From Pelagibacterium lentulum (GTDB taxonomy: Bacteria; Pseudomonadota; Alphaproteobacteria; Rhizobiales; Devosiaceae): a DNA stretch of 43,657 bases. Location: NCBI RefSeq assembly GCF_003992625.1, contig NZ_RZMW01000018.1, positions 1 through 43,657 on the forward strand, in the 5' to 3' direction. The position numbers were made by a program, and so were the translations under genes. The notes beneath the pieces are model-generated. The model did no database searches. It saw only the letters and a program-made list of their open reading frames with translations, and had not been told where the DNA came from. This document shows, piece after piece, positions 17,979 to 26,182 of the stretch; the first letter of the stretch is position 1; each line of letters begins with the position of its first letter.

Positions 17979-17989
17979 TCCGAGGGCGT
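17957..17989 (-). terminator. Rho-independent terminator of trxA, inside the 3' end of folC
   Basis: Read on the minus strand: 11-bp stem ACGCCCTCGGA / TCCGGGGGCGT (one wobble) with loop TCAC, then TTTTGTTTT. The folC stop TGA at 17976-17978 is in the loop. On the plus strand no T tract follows the stem, so it should act mainly on trxA transcripts. Confidence 0.85.
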
Positions 17990-18012
17990 CATCGCAAATA
18001 CTCAAAAACCTA

Positions 18013-18333
18013 TCAGGCGTGACCTTCAAGCCATTTAACAAGACCAGCCTTGGGGGTGCCAGCGCCGATCTTCATATCGGCCGCCTCCCCGCCCTTGAAC
18101 AAAATCATCGTCGGAATGGAACGCACGCCATACTGAGCTGCAATCGAGGGATTCTCGTCGACATTGAGCTTAACGATCTTCACCTTGCCCGCCATTTCGG
18201 TGGAAATCTCATCAAGAATAGGTGCAATCGCGCGGCACGGCCCGCACCATTCGGCCCAGAAATCGACAAGCACGGGCACATCGGCGCCCAGAACATCGGT
18301 GGAAAATGTAGCTTCGCTCACATGCGCGGTCAT
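18013..18333 (-). CDS. trxA: Thioredoxin
   Basis: 106 residues. General dithiol reductant; donor for MsrA and ribonucleotide reductase among others. The active site WCGPC sits in [16 protein letters not shown], with the cis-Pro in SIPTMILF. The length is typical. GAGG lies upstream of the ATG at 18333. It is downstream of addA with a 91-base gap, a conserved neighbour pair in Hyphomicrobiales, and closes with the terminator in folC. Confidence 0.97.
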   Translation of the reverse strand: MTAHVSEATFSTDVLGADVPVLVDFWAEWCGPCRAIAPILDEISTEMAGKVKIVKLNVDENPSIAAQYGVRSIPTMILFKGGEAADMKIGAGTPKAGLVKWLEGHA

Positions 18334-18424
18334 TGGTCTTCCTCAACAAAGGGGGTGGAACCGGCGCGGCTCCACAATCAGGTTGCATAATAGCTAGGCA
18401 GAGTCGGAGCCCAGTTCAACCCCG

Positions 18425-21400
18425 TCAGGCGGGTACGAAATGATCGTGACCGATGTTAAGCTCGCTTGCCTCGACCAGCATCAACTTACGATTTGCCGTC
18501 CAGAGGATGCCAGCCTCAATGTCGCGATCTGGAAACAGTCGTTGCGCGGCAAGGCGATAAAGCGCCAATTGGCCGATATAGGCAGGGGGAATGGCATGTC
18601 GATCGGCAGATGGGCTTGCGTCCGACTTGTAGTCGACGATCAACACCTTTTTGTGATCGACCACAAGCCGATCAAACCGGCCCGATAGGCGTGCGGGCAT
18701 CCCGTTTTGTGTTCCGGCCAGTGAAAAGCTCACTTCCGCGCGGCTGTTGGGGCCGAAAATCGAAGCGAGATCTGAATCGTTGAGGATAGCAAGCGCCTCT
18801 CTTGCCAATGGCCCTGCAAGATCGGCCTCATCCTCGAGCAGCGTATAGGCCGCGGAATGAGCAACAGCTTCTCGCTTTGCCTCCGGGACGGACGCCAAGT
18901 GCTGCAAGAGCGCGTGCAGCACCGTGCCGCGCTGGCGTGCCAATGCCGGATCGAGCGCATTTTCTCCCGATGTTGCAAAGCTATCTGGACGCACAGCGCC
19001 ATCATGACGGGATGGCGAGAGTAAAATAACCGGGGCCGCTGGTGGCGGAACTGAGGCTTGGTACGTTTCCACCTGTTCAACCGAAACAAGCGTTCCGGAC
19101 TCACCCAAGCGCTCTTGTAGCGGCGTTGCACCTTTGGGATAGCGGATCAGAATGTCTTCGCTACCCTCGATGGCAATTTCTTCACCGCAAGGCGCGAGCG
19201 CATTTTTGACCGCGCCATACCATGTATTGCCGATCTCACCGCGCGGCGGTTTGGGTCCGGCAACGATCAGCACATCTTCGGCGCGGGTCATGCCGACATA
19301 GAGGTTGCGCCAATATTCGGCATTGTTGCGGGCAGCGAGTGCTTCTTTGAGGCTGGCCGATTTTTCCGTGTGATCGTCAGATCGACCGCAATAGAGCATG
19401 AACGGCTTGCCTTCATGCCGATCGAAAAAGGTTCTGTCTTTTACGCTCCCTGGCCCTTGCGTCGCATCGGCAAGAAAAACGATCGGAGCCTCAAGTCCCT
19501 TGGCACCATGCACCGTCATGATCCGAACGCCGCCAGTGCGTTCGGCCAGTTCACGTTTGATGGTGATATCGCTTTTTCGCATCGCGGCAATAAAGCCTGT
19601 TAGCGAAGGCTGGTCCGATTGTTCATGGGCAAGCGCCAGATCTAGAAACTCGCCCAAGACGTCATCGACTTCCGGCCCCAACCGTGTGTGAAACGCCCTT
19701 AGTCCGCCGTGGCGATAAAGGACGCTGGCAAAAAAATCATAGGGGCGGTCAAAATCAAGGCGGCTTCTCAATTCGGTGAGAAATCCATAAGCTCGGATAC
19801 AGGTCTCGATTGAGGACCGGCCCAACGCTGTCCAAAGAGACTGCCCATCGAGACGATTGGCGGCGAGTTCATAGAGGTCGTCTTCACTGACGGCGCAAAG
19901 CGGTGAACGCAGGATTGCCGCCAGCATCAAATCGTCGTCTGGATTGAGCAGAATATCGGCAAGGCCGAGCAGATCATCCACCGCAATATGGGTTGAAACC
20001 GGCAGGCGATCTGCGCCAGGGCTTGCGATTCCCGCTTCCTTGAGCGCGCGGACGGTTTCGATAAATACCGATTTTCGCGCCTGGACGAGGATCAGAATAT
20101 CGTCTGTCCGGATCGGGCGACCACGCGTGCCCAGAGCGATATTGTTGTCGATCCAAAAGCGGATGGTTTGCGCAATCTTGCGCGCGACGCGGCGCGAAGC
20201 GTTGGCGAGGTTTTCGACCGGCTCAAGCGGCCAGCCCTGCTCTGCGCGGGAGACTTCGGGTTCTGCCTCCATAGGCCATATTTCGATCAGCCCGCCGGTC
20301 TCGTGTCGTGCGCTTTCGTGAGCAATATCGCCCTCCGGTGCAAACAGGGCGCCGGAAATGATGGGGTTGGCACAGACGCAATCGACGCCCGAAAGGATGC
20401 CCGGCAAGGTCCTGAAACTGGTGCGCAGCCGGACATCGTTCCATTGCTTTTCGGCACGATTGGCTGCAAGGGCATAGTTGCGGCCCTTCTCGCCAAATAG
20501 CCTGGGTTCAGCGCCCTGGAACGAATAGATCGATTGCTTGGGATCGCCCACCGCAAAAAGCGTCTTGGGGCGCTGCGCGGCGCCTTCACCTGCAAAATAG
20601 TCCTGCACCAGTTGATCGATCACGTCCCATTGCTCAGGATTGGTGTCCTGGCTTTCATCGACGAGCACATGATCGATCCCCGCATCGAGCTTGTAACGAA
20701 CCCATGCGCTTGCCTCGGTGTCAGCGAAAAGAGCTGCTGTGCGCATGATCAGATCGTCAAAGTCGAGAAGCGAGCGTGCGCGCTTATGCTCTTCATATTC
20801 AAAAACGATAGCATCGAGGACTGCCAATAGCGCTTCGGTTCGCGAGAGCAGCGTTGCTGCCTTGAGCTTTTGATTAAGCTCCGCGAGCCGCTCTGCTTCA
20901 GCCAGAATCTGGTCGGCAAGCGCCGGGGCCGTTTCACGAATGGCTTTTCGTGGGAAGCTTCTTTGGGGGACTGAGCCATCCTTGTTGAGATACGCACCGA
21001 CAAGTTCCGCTGGATCGGGGTTGAAGCGGTCGATCCGGTTCAACTTGTCCTCAAAGCGGCTGCCCTCGGGCTTGGGCTGTTCAATCGCAAAGATGTCGGC
21101 GAACCGATCAAACGGCACGATCATGCCGTTTATGATCTCTGCCTCAATAGCGGTCTTGGTTTGGCCCACCTGCAGCCCTAGAAACGCTTGCAGGGCAGAT
21201 ATGGCCTGTTGGCGGCTGGAAAGCACGCCGTCGAGCTTGCGGCCTGCCGTCAGTGCGCTGGCGATTGCGGTTTCGATCTGGCTATCGCTCATCATCTCGA
21301 AAAGATGCGCGACCGCCTGCTGAGTTTCGGGTTTGCCACGCAAGCCACCTGCCAAAACGCTTTCGCGCGCACGGGTGATCAATTCGGCGCGCGGCTGGTC

Positions 21401-21859
21401 CTCGATAACGGAGAAGTTGACGGGCACGCCGGCCTCGTAGGGAAACCTCTGGAGCACGGCCTCGCAAAAGGCATGGATGGTGCTGATCTTGAGCCCGCCT
21501 GGGGTCTCCAACGCCCTGGCAAACAGTGAGCGCGCATTGTTGCGCAAGGCCGCGTCGGGTCTTTGGTCGAGAATATCGGTCAAAGCCTTATCGAGCGCCT
21601 CATCGCCAGCGCGCGTCCACTCGGCAAGAATGTGCGACAGCCGGTGACGCATTTCCGCGGCAGCGGCCTTGGTATAGGTGAGACACAGGATTGTTTCGGG
21701 TGCCGCTCCCGCCAGCAGAAGCCGCAAGACCCGGCGCGTGAGAATAAACGTCTTGCCGGACCCGGCATTGGCACTGACCCACGCCGAAGACGTCGGCTCG
21801 GCCACCAGACGCTGGTTTCTTATCGCATCGGACGGAACGATTACGGCACGTTCGGTCAT
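18425..21859 (-). CDS. addA: Double-strand break repair helicase-nuclease AddA
   Basis: 1144 residues, started at the ATG at 21859 that overlaps the addB stop (ATGA). UvrD-type helicase: Walker A SANAGSGKT (residues ~29-37), VDESQDTNPEQW (motif II), FAVGDPKQSIYSFQGAEP (motif III), VGMTRAEDVLIV (motif VI). The C-terminal RecB-type nuclease has VLIVDYKSDA and YIGQLALYRLAAQ. AddAB processes broken DNA ends to load RecA and replaces RecBCD in Alphaproteobacteria. It is translated with addB as one coupled unit. Confidence 0.96.
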   Translation of the reverse strand: MTERAVIVPSDAIRNQRLVAEPTSSAWVSANAGSGKTFILTRRVLRLLLAGAAPETILCLTYTKAAAAEMRHRLSHILAEWTRAGDEALDKALTDILDQRPDAALRNNARSLFARALETPGGLKISTIHAFCEAVLQRFPYEAGVPVNFSVIEDQPRAELITRARESVLAGGLRGKPETQQAVAHLFEMMSDSQIETAIASALTAGRKLDGVLSSRQQAISALQAFLGLQVGQTKTAIEAEIINGMIVPFDRFADIFAIEQPKPEGSRFEDKLNRIDRFNPDPAELVGAYLNKDGSVPQRSFPRKAIRETAPALADQILAEAERLAELNQKLKAATLLSRTEALLAVLDAIVFEYEEHKRARSLLDFDDLIMRTAALFADTEASAWVRYKLDAGIDHVLVDESQDTNPEQWDVIDQLVQDYFAGEGAAQRPKTLFAVGDPKQSIYSFQGAEPRLFGEKGRNYALAANRAEKQWNDVRLRTSFRTLPGILSGVDCVCANPIISGALFAPEGDIAHESARHETGGLIEIWPMEAEPEVSRAEQGWPLEPVENLANASRRVARKIAQTIRFWIDNNIALGTRGRPIRTDDILILVQARKSVFIETVRALKEAGIASPGADRLPVSTHIAVDDLLGLADILLNPDDDLMLAAILRSPLCAVSEDDLYELAANRLDGQSLWTALGRSSIETCIRAYGFLTELRSRLDFDRPYDFFASVLYRHGGLRAFHTRLGPEVDDVLGEFLDLALAHEQSDQPSLTGFIAAMRKSDITIKRELAERTGGVRIMTVHGAKGLEAPIVFLADATQGPGSVKDRTFFDRHEGKPFMLYCGRSDDHTEKSASLKEALAARNNAEYWRNLYVGMTRAEDVLIVAGPKPPRGEIGNTWYGAVKNALAPCGEEIAIEGSEDILIRYPKGATPLQERLGESGTLVSVEQVETYQASVPPPAAPVILLSPSRHDGAVRPDSFATSGENALDPALARQRGTVLHALLQHLASVPEAKREAVAHSAAYTLLEDEADLAGPLAREALAILNDSDLASIFGPNSRAEVSFSLAGTQNGMPARLSGRFDRLVVDHKKVLIVDYKSDASPSADRHAIPPAYIGQLALYRLAAQRLFPDRDIEAGILWTANRKLMLVEASELNIGHDHFVPA

Positions 21860-24800
21860 TCGTCGTCCTCGCTGTCGCCCAGAAGGCTCCACTCGCCGGT
21901 CCTCGCCAAATGGTCGTAGTCGCCCTTGAAACGTTGTCCCTTGCGCGGCATCACCCGCGCGGCCATCGGATGGGTGTCGGACTGCAAAATGCTGGCCACA
22001 TGGTTCTGGAAATGGCGGAATACGGCGTCAATTCCAGCCTCAAGCGACATAGCACCAAAAGCAAGCTCGGTCGGCTTGAACGCATCGGGACCATTGGAAA
22101 TCTTGATGTAGGTCAGCGCGTCGCTAGGCGCGGCGATAATATCGGCAAATGCGCCATTGCGCGCCATTACTGCTTCAAGCGGCAATTGCGGGGCATAAAG
22201 CGCCTTGATGTCCTTGGCTGGCGGGGGCGAGCCCGTCTTGAAATCGATGATCTCAAGCGCATCGGACATCAGAACATCGATCCTGTCGACGCGGCCACGC
22301 AGGGTGAACGGCTTGCCTGAGATCTCGAACGTCATCTTGCCGCCAATTTCGGCGTGACGGCTGACGATGGTGCCGTCGCGCTCGGTTTCATAAGCGATAT
22401 AGCGCTGCGCAATATGATCGAAGCGCATCAGCCAAATGTCACGGCGCTCGGGGATAGCCTCCAGGCTGGCAAATCGCTCATGCGCCAGTGCCATCAACCG
22501 CTCATGCGCGTCAGGCGCAAGGGGTTGTCCTCCCTGCTTAAGGAAGTCGCCGAGAATATCATGGATGATCGTGCCGCGTTCGGCAGCATCCGGGTCGGCG
22601 CCAAGCGCAGCTACGGCGCGCAAACCAAGGACGTATTTGGCGTAAAGGTCATAGGGCGAGCGCAGCAGGATTTCTGCTTCGGTTATCGAAAGCGTATCGG
22701 GACGGCGATGCGCTGGTGGACGCGGCGCGGGGCGGCTCGCAGGCTGGGGCAGTCCGACAACAGCATCCAACCGATAAGCCCGCTTGATCCAGACATCACC
22801 GCGCTCACGCATCCACTTTGAAATTTCATTGCCAAAGAACGCTTCCAGCCTTTGGACCAGCCGCGATGGATTGGCAGGCGATGTGCCCGAGCGCTCGGCA
22901 TAGCTAATGATCAACTGGTCAGCTCCCGCTGCCATGTAAAAGTCATGCGCCGCCAACCCATGCAGCTTTTCAGGGGGTTCCAGCCCCACGGCCATGCGCA
23001 TACCGCGGCTCATCCACGGACCGGGATCGGCGACCTCGGGCCAGGCACCTTCGACAAGGCCAGCCATGACGACGAGATCGGCATCCATCAAACGCGCTTC
23101 AAGACGACCGAAAAGTGCAATCGCAGATTGCTCGGGTTGTGGCGGACGAACGGAACGCCCAGCCATCAGGCCATCCAGCGCGCTTGCGAGGCCGGCGACC
23201 GAGAACTGCGGGCCAAGGCCCGACAAATTGGCTAACTCGGCAAGCCAAAGCCCAAGCTCAACTTCCCCTTCCAGCCGCGCGAGCCCATCGCCCTCAGCGG
23301 GCGCGCGCACGGCCTCAAGACAGGTTTGAAGAGCAAGCGCAAACTGGGCGGCGGAAAACCTGTCTTGGGTGAATAGCGTCGAGATCGGTGCCAAGGCGGT
23401 TTCGAGCGCATCCAGCAATGCGTGAACCGCCTCGGCCTGTTGGGGAGAGAGCCGCAAGGGCGCATGTCGGGGCCGTTCGGCGAGATTGGTATCAACAGCC
23501 CGACGGATACCATCGAAACCGGGCGCAAGCCGCCCGGATCGGAAGACCGAGAAATCAAGCCAATTGGCTGTCTCCCCAAGCCGATGGCGCTGCAACCCCA
23601 GCACAACATTGCGATTGCGCAGCAGCGCCATCACATCAACAGCCGATAGCCCATTGGCCAGAACCGAGACAATCTGGCGGACAAGACGACCAGCCCTTGA
23701 ACGCGCCAGTGGTGTTCCCGCAGCATCATCGACAGCAACGTCAAATCTCGATAGCTCAGCAGCGATCCGACGTGACAGCACCTGATCGGGAACAATCAGG
23801 GCGACACTTTTGCCGCTCTGCAAACCTTCGCAGGCCGCAAGCGCCACTGCCCGCGCTTCAAGTTCCGGCGTACGGGCAACGACCAGCGATATGGGTTGTG
23901 CCGCCCGCTCAAGCGCTTTGATTTCAAGCGCTGCAATCTTGGCTGGCCAAGCTGCTGTCTCGGCCGGCAGATCCAATGCCGCCTGCAAAGCGGAAGTACG
24001 AATTTCCTTTTGGCCCGCCAACTCCTCAACATCTTCTGGCTTTGCCTTGAGGTGCCGCAGCAGGCGCATAAGGCCATACTGGGGGTGGCCGTGGGGATGG
24101 CGGGCGCTATCGGCAAGCGCTTCGCATTGGGCAGCATTTAGGTTCCTGTCCAAGCCGGGGAGAACGACCGCGCCAAACTTCAAGTCTGCGATCGCGGCAA
24201 TGAGGTTGGCGGTTGCCGGAATGGAGCCGGTTGAACCGGCAATAATGACTGGCTTATTGGCAAAAAGCAGGGGCAGAGCTTCGACTTGGCGTGCAAGAAG
24301 CTGATTGGTGCGTTCCACCCCATCGATTACGTCCATGTCTGCGAGAATGGACGGCCAATGCTCGAGAATAAAACGAACAAAACCCAGATTTTCCTGCCAG
24401 CGGGCGGGAAGTTGTGCATCCTCGATTGCCTCGAGTGCAGAAAGCTCAATTCCAGCGATGGTAAAGTCGTCGATCAACTGCGCAAGCGAATCGGCCAACG
24501 CGATCACTTCGGCGCTGCTGGGTGCCCCACGATAACCACCGAGCGCTGGCGCCGAGAAAGGAGCATCGGTCTGGAGTGCCAGCCATTTTTCCGTTAGTTG
24601 CGAGAGGATAAGTCGCCGCTTCAGCGCTCCAATTGCCGGTTTTGGCGGCGGGCTATCAAAGGGGGGCAGAAACGGTTCGGCGTCGGGATCATCGCCGCCC
24701 AAGGCCCGAATATCGGGCAAAAGCATGGGGTTGTCGGCAAGCTGGGCACGCAGCGCCTCGATCAAAACGGTACGCGCCCTGCGCGTTGGCAGGAAGATGG

Positions 24801-24936
24801 TTATGTCTGACAGCCAAAACGGTCCCTCTCGCGGCCATTCGGGGACCAACTGCCCATCAAGGAGCGCTTGCGCGAGAGTTGACAGAAAGCGTCCGTGAGG
24901 CGCGATCGTATAGAGCGAGCCGTGGCGGGCCATCAC
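21856..24936 (-). CDS. addB: Double-strand break repair protein AddB
   Basis: 1026 residues, partner of AddA. The N-terminus MARHGSLYTIAPHGRFLSTL has no Walker A motif, so the helicase domain is probably structural, as in other alphaproteobacterial AddB. The C-terminal nuclease keeps GTIIHDILGDF, LEIIDFKTGSPP and APQLPLEAVMA. I count only three Cys, none in the last third, so the four-Cys iron-sulfur cluster of Bacillus AddB is absent. Its start overlaps the murU-like stop (ATGA) and its stop overlaps addA. Confidence 0.93.
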   Translation of the reverse strand: MMARHGSLYTIAPHGRFLSTLAQALLDGQLVPEWPREGPFWLSDITIFLPTRRARTVLIEALRAQLADNPMLLPDIRALGGDDPDAEPFLPPFDSPPPKPAIGALKRRLILSQLTEKWLALQTDAPFSAPALGGYRGAPSSAEVIALADSLAQLIDDFTIAGIELSALEAIEDAQLPARWQENLGFVRFILEHWPSILADMDVIDGVERTNQLLARQVEALPLLFANKPVIIAGSTGSIPATANLIAAIADLKFGAVVLPGLDRNLNAAQCEALADSARHPHGHPQYGLMRLLRHLKAKPEDVEELAGQKEIRTSALQAALDLPAETAAWPAKIAALEIKALERAAQPISLVVARTPELEARAVALAACEGLQSGKSVALIVPDQVLSRRIAAELSRFDVAVDDAAGTPLARSRAGRLVRQIVSVLANGLSAVDVMALLRNRNVVLGLQRHRLGETANWLDFSVFRSGRLAPGFDGIRRAVDTNLAERPRHAPLRLSPQQAEAVHALLDALETALAPISTLFTQDRFSAAQFALALQTCLEAVRAPAEGDGLARLEGEVELGLWLAELANLSGLGPQFSVAGLASALDGLMAGRSVRPPQPEQSAIALFGRLEARLMDADLVVMAGLVEGAWPEVADPGPWMSRGMRMAVGLEPPEKLHGLAAHDFYMAAGADQLIISYAERSGTSPANPSRLVQRLEAFFGNEISKWMRERGDVWIKRAYRLDAVVGLPQPASRPAPRPPAHRRPDTLSITEAEILLRSPYDLYAKYVLGLRAVAALGADPDAAERGTIIHDILGDFLKQGGQPLAPDAHERLMALAHERFASLEAIPERRDIWLMRFDHIAQRYIAYETERDGTIVSRHAEIGGKMTFEISGKPFTLRGRVDRIDVLMSDALEIIDFKTGSPPPAKDIKALYAPQLPLEAVMARNGAFADIIAAPSDALTYIKISNGPDAFKPTELAFGAMSLEAGIDAVFRHFQNHVASILQSDTHPMAARVMPRKGQRFKGDYDHLARTGEWSLLGDSEDDE

Positions 24937-25691
24937 ACCAGCGTGCCTATGGCCTGTTCGGTTCGGACAATCGCGGCAGGGTCGCCCACGTGATACCAGG
25001 GCGTTTGAATCATGATGCCCTTGATGCGTCCGCGATCCCGTGCAACGCCAAATGAGCGGGCAAGAGAAAACGGCACATCAGGTCCAAGGCTCGCGAGTTC
25101 ACGGCTGAACACTGCCGTTCCGGCATAAACGACCGGCCGTCCTACAGTCTGACCGAGATTGCCCTCGCCATCGATCAGGAAATCGGCGCTCTTGTTAAAA
25201 CCCGTGGCCTTGTCGGGTTCGACGCAGAGCAGCACGCAATCGGCTTCATCCTTGGCATATTCCGCTACCAGTCTGGCAATCGGATTGTCCGAACCGGGCA
25301 ACCAGAAGCTATCGGTGTTCATCACCAGAACAGGGTCGCTGCCGAGCAAGGGCAAGGCATGTTTCAATCCACCGCCGGTATCGAGCAGGCGATCTTTCTC
25401 GTAACTGGTTTCAAATGTGAGATCGGGCAGCGCGTTTGCCAGCCGCGCGATATGGGCAGCCATCAAATCCGGCTTGTGGTGGATATTGACAACAAATTTC
25501 CTGGCGCCTTCAGCCAAGGCGCAATCTATGACGTGATCGATCAACGGCTTTCCGGCAACTTCGATCAGCGCCTTGGGTCTATCGAAGGTCAGTGGGCGCA
25601 TGCGTGTACCAAGCCCAGCAGCGAGCAGCATCACATCGGGGAGCACCACATCGGCCTGAGTGGCGGCTGGGGAAACTGGAAAGGCATCCAT
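24933..25691 (-). CDS. murU: Nucleotidyltransferase, MurU-like (N-acetylmuramate 1-phosphate uridylyltransferase)
   Basis: 252 residues. The nucleotide-binding motif LAAGLGTRMRPLTFDRPKAL begins near residue 23; VMNTDSFW holds the metal Asp, and FNKSADFLIDGEGN follows. The family makes NDP-sugars; the genomic place between tsaE and addB is that of MurU, which makes UDP-MurNAc from recycled MurNAc 1-phosphate. Normally the sugar kinase gene amgK sits between tsaE and murU; here only 17 bases separate them. About 18 extra residues precede the usual start. The assignment to MurU rests on context as well as sequence. Confidence 0.78.
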   Translation of the reverse strand: MDAFPVSPAATQADVVLPDVMLLAAGLGTRMRPLTFDRPKALIEVAGKPLIDHVIDCALAEGARKFVVNIHHKPDLMAAHIARLANALPDLTFETSYEKDRLLDTGGGLKHALPLLGSDPVLVMNTDSFWLPGSDNPIARLVAEYAKDEADCVLLCVEPDKATGFNKSADFLIDGEGNLGQTVGRPVVYAGTAVFSRELASLGPDVPFSLARSFGVARDRGRIKGIMIQTPWYHVGDPAAIVRTEQAIGTLV

Positions 25692-25708
25692 GGAAGCGTC
25701 TCCGAACC

Positions 25709-26179
25709 TTATCGGGATTGAAATTGGCGCAGTGCGCCTGCAAGCTCAGACATATCGCGGCCAGCGCGCGGCTTAATCGAAATCATGCGACCAGCGCCAC
25801 TTTCCAACATGTCGATTTCAATTGTAAGTCCCCTGAACGCTGCCAAGCCCGGCGCGCGGGACGGCCATTCGACCAAAACGATCTGATCCTCATCGTCAAG
25901 CAATCCCAGTTCATCGAGTTCGGTTTCGTCGCTTATGCGGTAAAGATCGGCGTGAACGATGCCAGGATAGGGCTGAACAATCGCAAATGATGGCGAGGGA
26001 ACATCAAGGCCCGGCGCGTCAAGACGCGCACGGATGATGGCGCGGGCGAGTGCTGACTTACCGGCGCCCAGTTCTCCTTCAAGCAGCACGACATCACCAG
26101 CAACGAGGTGGCGAGCAAGGAGGGTGCCGATTGCGTCTGTCTGCTCAGGGCCGATGGCAAGAAGCGTAATGCCTGCCAT
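25709..26179 (-). CDS. tsaE: tRNA threonylcarbamoyladenosine biosynthesis protein TsaE
   Basis: 156 residues. ATPase that assists TsaB/TsaD in making t6A37 of ANN-decoding tRNAs. The P-loop GELGAGKSALAR is at residues ~35-46, then PSPSFAIVQPY (the SPTF-type motif), HADLYRI and LVEWPSR. The length is that of a lone TsaE, with no fused kinase domain. The gene starts 3 bases after the divL stop with GGAG/GAGG upstream. Confidence 0.95.
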   Translation of the reverse strand: MAGITLLAIGPEQTDAIGTLLARHLVAGDVVLLEGELGAGKSALARAIIRARLDAPGLDVPSPSFAIVQPYPGIVHADLYRISDETELDELGLLDDEDQIVLVEWPSRAPGLAAFRGLTIEIDMLESGAGRMISIKPRAGRDMSELAGALRQFQSR

Positions 26180-26182
26180 CCT

